Of a stretch of DNA of 64,000 nt, positions 22,451 to 34,400 are shown piece by piece. This DNA is from Escarpia spicata (Eukaryota; Annelida; Polychaeta; Sabellida; Siboglinidae). The notes beneath the pieces are model-generated. The model had not been told where the DNA came from, did no database searches, and saw only the letters and a list, made by a program, of their open reading frames with translations. Within the stretch, counting starts at the first letter, position 1. Every line of letters begins with the position of its first letter. The position numbers and the translations under genes were made by a program. The stretch covers positions 4,504,527-4,568,526 of the forward strand of contig OZ023210.1 of NCBI GenBank assembly GCA_963995525.1, given 5' to 3'.

Positions 22451-25400
22451 GTAAGTATTTACGTTCATACTCCAAATAATAACGTTGCTATATTCTCATA
22501 TTGCCTATAAGTATAATGTTATTCGTTCGTGTTTACTGGCAGAGTTAATTAAATGTGACTTAGTCTTAGTTACCGCAATGGTACTTGTCAACTGAGAACG
22601 GGACGACAGGCACAAAGCCAATTCTGGCAAGGACGGACATATTGCATTTAATAATAAGTTGATTGTATTTTAATATTTTATCAATGTTACAACAGCACTT
22701 TGGTAGAAATATAATTTCCTTAGTTAAGTTAAGTGTATTTTTCAATAAGTAAACTTGTATAAGTAATATTTTAGTTTATTATTCTTGCCATGGGTGTAAT
22801 CTAAAGAATTTATTGATATTTGTTATGGAAACCAAGTTTGGTATTCACATTCATAACAATGAATTTCTAGTTTTATGAAAGAAAGTTAAGCAGGCCATGA
22901 ACAAAATTGTTTACTAGTATATTTTGGCATATATGCATTGTTATTTTTATGTACATGTGTCTATCAGCATGCAGCATTTCCACGTTAATAATCCTTGGTT
23001 CATTGCTTTGACGATAACTTCTACACTTATGCTTAATCATGCTGATTTGTCCTGAAAATGTTTTACAGTATAGAAATGTAATATTATTTAATGATTGTGT
23101 TGGGTCTGCTGTCAGGTAAACATCAAACACCTTCTGACGTCCTTATTGGTCAGAACAAAGTTGAAATTGTTTAAGACTTTACATACTTGGGAAGTTCCAT
23201 CAACAACCAGGGTGCAGTGGACCATAAGATCAACTGCAGAGTAGGTAAAGCCTCAACAGCCTTCAACCAGCTAAACAAGATCTGGACAAGCAAGAAATTC
23301 ACACTCAAGACCAAACTGCGCTTCTACAATACCAACGTCTTGTCCACCTTACTCTACGGCTGCGAAACTTGACATCTAAAATTAAGCCAGGAGAAGAAGC
23401 TTGACGCCTTCGACTCAAGACCCATTAGGAAGATCATGGACATCAAATGGAACGACTTCATTACTAACGAGGAAGTAAGGGAACAGTCGAAGCAAACTTC
23501 AGTGTCCAGTATGATCTGCAAGTGGTGCATGAACTGGCTGGGTCATGTTTCATGGCTTCCCCCCACAAGATTCGCCAACCAGGTGTTATGGTGGACCCCA
23601 GAAGGAAGAAGGCGGAGAGGCCGGCCCAAAATGAAATGGCACCAGACCATCCGGCGAGATCTTCAGCGGGTGAACAGGAGCTGGAGGGACATCAAAATGC
23701 TGACTGCTGACCGATCCAACTGGAGAGTGTTGACTGCCTCTGCATGTTACCTAGGCATAAAAAATGTATATTTCCTGACATGTCTGTTTTTGTTCAACAC
23801 AGATGTGCAGCTGATTTGAGACTGAGTTCACCTGACTACTGTGGCAGGACAGACCACAGTGGCACCAGCAGTTACTGCGTTGACATAAACACTCGTCATG
23901 AGTTTCCCTACAACATGCTTGACGCCAATGGCAAAGGTTATAGTCTTACATGATTATTAGCACTGACACTTAGTTTGTGGTTCTGAAAATATGTTCATAT
24001 CACTGATCCATCAAAATTATTGCCTGTCTACATCAAAACACAAATCCTGAATTTATGGCCATTCTCTTTACAATATCCAGAAATATGGTAGTTAATTATT
24101 TCTGAAATATTAATAATAAAATGTTAATATTAAAAGGCAAGTTCTTATATAGCACAGTATTCAGTCCATGGGACAGTTCAAAATGCTTTGCATGTTTCTC
24201 CCTGGCAGACTGCTCAGTTGAACACCATGTTAACTTGTCTGGGAAGCAGTATTTACAACAATTGCATTCACCTATTTAAAGTGTTAATGTTGGTTCTGCA
24301 TTTCACATTTGTGCTCTTCATTTTCTGTTGAATCTTGTAAGTTGATCAGCTCAATGATACACAAAGGGGTCAAGTTTTCCAATATAAAAAAATTGTTTAC
24401 AGGGGGTACATTTTTTGGAAAGTTTTTGCAGACATTGAATATTTGCAGATTTGGTCTATTGTAGTCTAATATAAACTTGAATGATACTATATCTTAACAT
24501 ATGCTATACTTTGCATGCCTACACACACAAACAAACAATCACACACCACAAATTTATGTATGTGCAACAATTTTGTGTGTGTACATTACACAATTTTTTT
24601 TTTCTGCTAGTAACTCAATGTTTAATTATTTATCACAGATTTACAGGTATCTAATGTGACTAATTTTGATTTAAACAAATTTCATATAAATCTTGTAAAA
24701 AGGGATTTGTTATGTCGTGTTTATTTTTCAGTGATATTGCTGAAAACAAAACATAAATAAATTTAAAAAAATGGCATGACCTAGCTGCTTGATAATACTA
24801 GTAACGATCATACTGTTACCAAGTTTTCTTTGTTTAAATTCATATACACTTTTATGACACTGGTACCTAGCATATATATACAGGGATCGATCTAGAAAAA
24901 GATATGTATGTGCCTTTTGGGCACATCAGATATAGAATTATGTGCCTTTTTGAAATTTGATGTGCCCCAAATCCGTTTATAAAAATTTTACTAATTAATT
25001 TGCAAGATAGCATGATCACTGCAATAACCTTGTAAATGTGAATATTACTTTTTTAATATTAGGCATGTAATCATGTTATTCTTTAACTTGTTTTAAATTC
25101 TATTCAGGACTGCCCACGTGACGTATTTCTGGGTACAAAATATATAACCATCAATATCAAAGTGCTAAGAAATGTTCAGTATGCAGGATTCCAGCGTACA
25201 ACGTGTCATTGACGCATTTCCGCCCTCCAAGCGAATCCCTGTATATATATGTACATATAGACACATATGCATGTACATAGACTCCTGTAATTGAGTGGAC
25301 CAATATATATGTTTTCTTTGTTACTTATTAACTTTGTACTTGTTAAGTTTGCTGGTATGTGCCTATCAAAAACCTGCAATATGTCTTGTTGAAAATTCAC

Positions 25401-28400
25401 CATGCAACGGTTAGTAAACGTTCTGATAATGCCCAAATGCAAAATTAGAGTAATTATAATATAGTATAATATATTATGTTGTGTATATTTTTGTGTGTAC
25501 TTTTGTGTTGTAGATGGGGGAAGAGCCCCCCCTGAAGATGGTTGGGGTGGTGCGGGGCCTCCCTGGGCTCCCCCCACTGCCTACGTCAGACCGGGAGGCA
25601 TCAGAACTTTACAAGGTCAGATACTCACCTCAAGTCCTTTTGTTTTTCAGGGTGTGAGAAATACTACTGAAGTTGAAATATTTTGTAAGCGCAACATAGT
25701 TTGTAAATGACCATATGACAAATAGCATTTGCATGTCTATTGCATCATTTATGCAAGGTTTAGGGGGTAACTATTGCAGATAGTTTTATTATTGCAGTAG
25801 TATTGTGATAGCAGTTCTACTATTGCAATACTATTGCAATCTACTGTCAACTATTGTGCTAGAATCACTGTAATATCATGGTGTCATGGTGTCATGGAAT
25901 AATGAATACCCTAAAAAAGTAATCCCAAACCATAATTTGTGTGTGATACCATTTTGGCCTTGGAGACAAATGATTCCAATATGGTGAATCTGTGAATGAC
26001 CATGTTAATGTCGCCGATTGTTGATGTTGGTAAATCAATTTATGAAATTGAAAAAGCATGTTGCAGCAGCCTTGTTGTTTGCCAACTTGTTACTATCGAT
26101 AGTTCAGTGTACAATTGATGATTGCTATCGATAGAACACTGACATCACATGACCACTGCGATGCATTGATAGTTTGATGTATTAACAAGGTTTATCATAA
26201 CAAATCAAAATGATAGATGTTGAAGTACTGTCTAGCCTGCCCCACCTCCACATGTGCTCATGAAATGCACAATGTTTGCTTGTGGCTGCAGATTGTGGTT
26301 CGCCACAGTGAGCACCCGCCCATCATGAATGACACATCGTGGACACTGGCTGCTCCCTTCAAGGAGCAGAAACACTTCCGTTCCCCTAGCGAGTCGATCG
26401 CCAACAACTACACCCCGACTGCAGGCCAGTTGAAGATACAGGACCTTGTGAAAATGAAGAGAACCCGCAGGAGTATCCTTCATGGCATGTGTACTGCATG
26501 ATCTTTCACCACCATCCTAAGTCCATAACATACTCTGTGTGCTGGTAGCATTAGCAGCCCCGCAAATCAAGGCTGACTGCAGTTTTCTGTATGCTATACA
26601 TTTTAGCTAGAAAGTACCGCAAAATGCTTGAGAAAAAAATATGTTCACTTGCTCGGCTCGCCCTATTTTGTCCAACAGTGCAGTTAAGATTTTATAATCA
26701 GACATGTCTGATTAGTTCGATTACGAGAGAACTTGTTTATAAATATCATGATATACCGGTAGATGTGTACAAAATTGTGCATGTGTTCATGATGGAAAAT
26801 TATTCTTAACATCATCATTGTTTATTCATGGTTTCAAATATCTTTCACCATGACTAAATTAATGTCCAGTAATAATTTACCTTATTGATTGGGACATTGA
26901 TGTCAGTAATTGTTGTGATTAATTTAATAAACTTTATTAGTAGAAAGTACAACTGTTTTAGAATATTAGCTTTGCTTTTAGTTTGAACATACCCTCTTAT
27001 GCGTTAAATGCAGTCAACTATCAGCCATAGTTGCATTGTTCCCCATTATTTGAAATCGGATTTCCCCCAAAACATAGTTTCACACATGGTTGAAAATTAC
27101 CAGCTTACTTTGTTGGACCTCTACAATTTTGGCCAACAATGTTTTGATGTGATATGACTGAAAACTATTTGCCTTCTCATTGATGTGTCATTTACATCCC
27201 TTTGCAATAATGTATTATTTTGTTTAAGTTTTAGTTACATTTCACTCTGCACAACAATTAAGTCATTGTTTTACATTGAAAACATCTAAGCTTTTGTAAA
27301 TGTGACTTCACAAGGGGAAATGTGGTAGATGCCTCAACTGTAACTCAGCTTCCATGTTATACCTGTTTGTCTTGACTAAATAAGGTGACACATTAGATAT
27401 GACCTATGTAAAGAAGGTCAAGACAGAATCTTCCCGACCTCTAAAACAACTTGGGACTCTGGTGTCACTGAAGAGCAAGAAACATGTTGAGTAAGTGGAG
27501 ACTTATTGTCACTATAGACAGAGGTGTATGTGCGTTGTGCGATATGGTGTGTATAATGTACATTTGTAAGTTGGCATAACACATTAACAAAAAAATGTAG
27601 TCTGTGCACCTTTTCCTACAGTCTTGGTGACATGCCAAATTCTTGTTAATGAAAAATTTAACTTTAAAAACAATCCATAGAATTATGTCAATGTGAATAC
27701 ATATAGTTGATGATAATAATTATTGGACAATTATATGTATTGTGTTTGCTAAAATCAGGTAAAGACCTTATTGCATGTTATCCGGTCCTTAGGATCCTGG
27801 AAAGTGCTTTACATTTTAAAACACACCTGGCCTTTATTAAGGATGTAGAAATTCTAAAATCATGTCTGAGTTAGCGAAAATTAAATTTCAGGTTAACCGA
27901 GACAGCAGCTGAAAGAGAAGAGCCGCCAAGTCGACCTATGACCCCGACGGAGCAGGTCAACATGATGGCATACATCGAGAGGATGGAGGTTGGTCCACTC
28001 GCCTGTGAGCGGGACTTTGAGGTAATGAATATTCATTACGTGGTAATAAATAGTCATTAGACAGAAATTAATATTTATTAGAAAGTGAACAAGAGATGTG
28101 CCTACATAGTGCACCAAGAAGTTAGCTGTTTATTTAACTGAGTTCTAATAAATATGATTACAATTAATTGAAGCACTTGGCATTGCAATGACTTCCTCAC
28201 TGGATTTAGCTCATTGCGAATCAGTTTCATTGAGGTTGAAATCTGTAAATATTTGTCCGTTAAAATAATTGACTTTGATTGTTAGATTAGATAACTTAGG
28301 AAAGTGTGAATAGCCTTATGATTTAATAGTTATAGAGCCTAACCAGTTTTGACATTTGTTTTGCCAAATATTGCGTGACTGCAGTTGTAAAAATTTATTT

Positions 28401-31400
28401 AATTCGATCAGGCTGATCATATGATAGTTGGTCTGTTATTACCTGTCCACCTGTGTGATGTCAGCACTGAGGTAACACTCACGTCTCTGTCCATAGAGGT
28501 ACTTCTACTACGTGCTGAAGGGCGTGGAGAGGGACATGTTGGCGTCTCTGCCCCCCGACCAGATGAGGAGGATCAAGACTCGCATCCCTCACGATCTCAT
28601 CACAAAGCCTGCGTTTGAGCCACTCATTCAGCAGCTACAGACGGAAGTGTTGGAGGACTACGAGTTCAGTCTGAGGAAGGCCATTGGTGAGGCAATAACA
28701 ACATCATCCTTTAGTTCAGTTTGAGGAAGGCCATTGGTGAGGCAATAACAACATCATCCTCTTAGTCCAGTCTGAGGAAGGGCATCGGTGAGGGATTAAC
28801 AACATAGTCCTTTTATTTAAATATGAGAAAGGCCGTTGGTGAGGAAATAACAACATCGTCCTTATAATCCAGTCTGAGAAAGGCCATTGGTGAGGCAGTA
28901 ACAAAATAATCCTTATCGTCCAGTCTGAGAAAGGCCATTGGTGAGGCAATAACAACATAATTTTTTAGTTTAGTCTAAGGAAGGCCTAAATGAGACAATA
29001 ACAACACAATCCTTTTATTTCAGTCTGAGGAAGGCCATTGATGAGGGAATAACATGATCCTTTTGTTCAGTCTGAGGAAGGCTATTGGTGAGGGAATAAC
29101 AGTATATTCCTGTTAGTTCAGTCCAAGGAAGGCCATTGGTGAGGCAATAACAACATAATCCTTTTAGTTCAGTCTGAGGAACGCCATTGATGAGGGAATA
29201 ACATGATCCTTTTGTTCAGTCTGAGGAAGGCCATTGGTGAGGGAATAACAGTATATTCCTGTTAGTTCAGTCCAAGGAAGGCCATTGGTGAGGCAATAAC
29301 AACATAATCCTGTTAGTTCAGTCTGAGGAATGCCATTGGTGAGGGAATAACATCGTAATCCTGTTTAAGATAACTGCGTTAGAGGCTTCCCAAAATAATG
29401 TGGAGGCTCTGGTGCATGATATGCTGGTAACACTACATGTGTGACACTTAATTTGATGCCTTAAGGGTAGCCAATGGTCCTAAATGAGATTTTTTTGCCA
29501 TTTTGGGATTTCATAATTTACCAATAGATTAACATGTAGTGTATTCCCAATACATTGCATTTTTCAAGATTCTGATTACAAATACCTGTAATCGGATGGT
29601 GTACACCTATCCATCCTGCTTAGCATATGGTGTTCTTATTTTGTTTTGGCCGTTTTCTCAAAACGATATTTTTTTACCATTTGTGACAATGGAAACAATT
29701 ATTTTGGAAAACTACGCAAGATAGAAAATTGAAATTTTCAGTGGAAAATTCCAGATGCAATGAGCTATTTTGGATGTCATAGCTTTATTTTAAAGGTTTG
29801 TAAACAAGGGTCAACCAATTAGGGAATTTTTTTTAATCTCCTGAATGGTGCAATTCACTATGGTCATAAAACACTTGGGGGCATATGTCCATAGGTACAT
29901 GGCAACAACTATGGAAATTAACAAAATGTTCACACATTCAACAATCTTCACCTAACTAACATAATCCTCAAATTTTATGAAGGTATGCTGAGTTTTCACT
30001 AAGTTGTGGCCCATAGTTACTTTAGGACCAGCGGCTAACCTTAAATTACTATAAACTAGAGTGCTCATAATTATGGTGACAATTAATTTTATTGGTTCAA
30101 CAAACTAACAATAAGGTTCAACAAAAATCACAATGCTAGCATTAGAATATGCAAACATCTAACATTCAAATAAATGATGTCACTATTAAGCGCATAGGTA
30201 TGTCATTGTCTTAGTACTGTCATGGGCATATGTTAGGTGTGTAGCGATTCATGTGAATGATACACCAACCGTACATTTTAGCCTGTGTGCTACCAAGGCA
30301 TGAAAAACATTGTTGCAGAAAAAAACTGTTTTAGATTTTTCTTTAAAACCCATATGTGACAGCATACTGATGAACCTTTAAATGCCGGTTGCGCAATATA
30401 TTGCACGATGGGTACGCCCCATCATGTTCGGTCCGATGCAGCTTTTCATTTGTTCAGTACAGGACCATGAGGCTATTAGTCAATTGGGGAATAGCCTAGG
30501 TATTGACTGTAAAAATGGCGTCGCGCAAGTTTTAGGTTTTAGAGTTGAAATTACGTTTGAAAAAGCCTTAGAAATTTTTGCCCGATGGGAAAAACGAACT
30601 ATGGTGCTGCGATCATGACTGATCACAGATCCGTGTGAGGTACTTAGAATTATCGACATGCCAACTTATTGAATGAAGATGACAGTACTAGTGACAATGA
30701 CACAATATCGCCCATGGAACAACCGGACAGCGAGACTGAGTCTGAGGGATTGATTCCGACCATGACGATCCAACTCCAGGTCCAAGTGATTGCGGAGATA
30801 CAGGAAGTCATGACTCATCAAGTAGTGACACAGACATTGATGAAAACGTCGAAGCCTGACCGAAAAGGAGTTGTATTCCTACAATGGATCATAGAGGCAG
30901 AGCACTGCGATGCGGTTCTATCCTGGGTCCAGGACTTGTCCTTGCTGACCCATCTCGGTCCCCGACTAGACACCCTCCAGTGGTCATGGTCATGGCAGGA
31001 CCATGGCTAGAGGACAGGTGCCAGTCGAACATGAAATGCGAACAGTGTGTGGTGTCCATCTGTGTGTGAAGAAAGACAGCAGTTGTTGGCCTGACTGGCA
31101 CACCAAAGTGAGTCACTTGTCGGTACTGTGGTGCAGACTAGTCGACGGTGTGGTATATAGGCTGACCAGCCTGTAGAAATTGAAATCATCTTAATATTTA
31201 CCCTATAATATTTGATGCTTAAAAGATCAAATAATGTACTAATTATCTTCAAATTATGCCGGTTTGTGTAAATTTCACAGTTGTTTCAGAATATGCAATC
31301 TTATTCATGTACAATTCTTATTCATGTACGACTATCAGTTTTCTTGTTATCCCTTCCGAAAATGTCTTTCAATTACATGTTCTCAGTAACAAAGGTAACA

Positions 31401-34400
31401 TGTAATACAGTAGGCGAGTAATCACTGCGCGTGTGTGTTTTTGTCAACTCGCCATCTAAACTAACACAACTTTATTGTACTAATGGCATACATAGCTCTG
31501 GCGAGTTACCAGCTCTAGTTAGACTTAGGCTACATATGGTCTAGGTAGAGATTATTCTCTCATACGTAGACACTTGCTGTATCAAGGCACCATGTTAAGT
31601 TTGCTGTACACACTCACACACGTCTGTGTCGTTGCACAGGTCATGGGGCAAAATTACTTTTGTATATATTATAAGCCTGTTAGTTTTGCCTTTCGCCTAC
31701 AACTGAGTTTGTTGACTTAGTCTCATACACCTGAATTTCTCAACTTCTTTGTTTTACTCAGGTCATGACTTCATAAAATACAGTTGTAGACATGAGAACT
31801 AATAAAATGTTTGGGCTTCCATCCATGTATCAGTTCAGTGTTTTTGTTTACATGATGATGAATAATCCTTTGACAGCAGTTAAGTAAATAATTCCCTTGT
31901 ACACTTGCCATTTGGTGCTCTGTCTTTGGGTGGCAATTTCATTATATCTCGTTAAATTAAATTCTGGTTTTGTGTTCTGTGAACTATCAACATGTAACTT
32001 ATTGTAGAGGAAGCTCATATCCTGATTGTGTGAAGTCTGATTTGTCCGTTGTAGTTGACTACATTCTGAAGGACCCAGAAGAACGATCACGACTGTTTGT
32101 GAATGTCACACCGAAGCCCTACCCACTCAGGTCAGTTATATGTTTGTGTGAATGTCACACCAAAGCCCTACCCACTCAGGTCAGTTATGTGTGTTTGTGA
32201 ACGTCACACCGAAGCCCTACGCACTCAGGTCAGTTATATGTTTGTGAATGTCACACCGAAGCCCTACCCACTCAGGTCAGTTATATGTTTGTGTGAATGT
32301 CACACCAAAGCCCTACCCACTCAGGTCAGTTATGTGTGTTTGTGAACGTCACACCGAAGCCCTACCCACTCAGGCCAGTTATATGTTTGTGAATGTCACA
32401 CCGAAGCCCTACCCACTCAGGTCAGTTATGTGTTTGTGAATGTCACACCGAAGCCCTACCCACTCAGGTCAGTTATATGTTTGTGAATGTCACACCGAAG
32501 CCCTACCCACTCAGGTCAGTTATATGTTTGTGAATGTCACACCGAAACCCTACCCACTCAGGTCAGTTATATGTTTGTGTGAATGTCACACCGAAGCCCT
32601 ACCCACTCAGGTCAGTTATGTGTGTTTGTGAATGTCACACCGAAGCCCTACCCACTCAGGTCAGCTATATGTTTGTGAATGTCACACCAAAGCCCTACCC
32701 ACTCAGGTCAGTTATATGTTTGTGAATGTCACACCGAAGCCCTACCCACTCAGGTCAGTTATATGTTTGTGAATGTCACACCGAAGCACTACCCATTCAG
32801 GTCAGTTATGTGTTTGTGAATGTCACACCGAAGCCCTACCCACTCAGGTCAGTTATGTGTTTGTGAATGTCACACCGAAGCCCTACCCACTCAGGTCAGT
32901 TATATGTTTGTGAATGTCACACCGAAGCCCTACCCACTCAGGTCAGTTATATGTTTGTGAATGTCACACCGAAACCCTACCCACTCAGGTCAGTTATATG
33001 TTTGTGTGAATGTCACACCGAAGCCCTACCCACTCAGGTCAGTTATGTGTGTTTGTGAATGTCACACCGAAGCCCTACCCACTCAGGTCAGTTATATGTT
33101 TGTGAATGTCACACCAAAGCCCTACCCACTCAGGTCAGTTATATGTTTGTGAATGTCACACCGAAGCCCTACCCACTCAGGTCAGTTATATGTTTGTGAA
33201 TGTCACACCGAAGCACTACCCATTCAGGTCAGTTATGTGTTTGTGAATGTCACACCGAAGCCCTACCCACTCAGGTCAGTTATGTCTTTGTGAATGTCAC
33301 ACCGAAGCCCTACCCACTCAGGTCAGTTATGTCTTTGTGAATGTCACACCGAAGCCCTACCCACTCAGGTCAGTTATATCTTTGTGAATGTCACACCGAA
33401 GCCCTACCCACTCAGGTCAGTTATATGTTTGTGAATGTCACACCGAAGCCCTACCCACTCGGGTCAGTTATATGTTTGTGAATGTCACACCGAAGCCCTA
33501 CCCACTCGGGTCAGTTATATGTTTGTGAATGTCACACCGAAGCCCTACCCACTCGGGTCAGTTATATGTTTGTGAATGTCACACCGAAGCCCTACCCACT
33601 CGGGTCAGTTATATGTTTGTGAATGTCACACCGAAGTCCTACCCACTCGGGTCAGTTATATGTTTGTGAATGTCACACCGAAGCCCTACCCACTCAGGTC
33701 AGTTATATGTTTGTGAATGTCACACCGAAGCCCTACCCACTCAGGTCAGTTATATGTTTGTGAATGTCACACCGAAGCACTACCCACTCAGGTCAGTTAT
33801 ATGTTTGTGAATGTCACACCGAAGCACTACCCACTCAGGTCAGTTATATGTTTGTGAATGTCACACCGAAGCCCTACCCACTCAGGTCAGTTATATGTTT
33901 GTGAATGTCACACCGAAGCCCTACCCACTCAGGTCAGTTATATGTTTGTGAATGTCACACCGAAGCCCTACCCACTCAGGTCAGTTATATGTTTGTGTGA
34001 ATGTCACACCGAAGCCCTACCCACTCAGGTCAGTTATGTGTGTTTGTGAATGTCACACCGAAGCCCTACCCACTCAGGTCAGTTATATGTTTGTGAATGT
34101 CACACCGAAGCCCTACCCACTCAAGTCAGTTATATGTTTGTGAATGTCACACCGAAGCCCTACCCACTCAGGTCAGTTATATGTTTGTGAATGTCACACC
34201 GAAGCCCTACCCACTCAGGTCAGTTATATGTTTGTGAATGTCACACCGAAGCCCTACCCACTCAGGTCAGTTATGTGTGTTTAGTCTTTTCTCTGTTGCC
34301 ACAGATGGGATTGGATGGAATGTAGACAATATTCAATGCATGTTTCTGAAGATGGGAATATATGGGAACTGAGTGACATTCCTAACATGCCAAACGTGTA

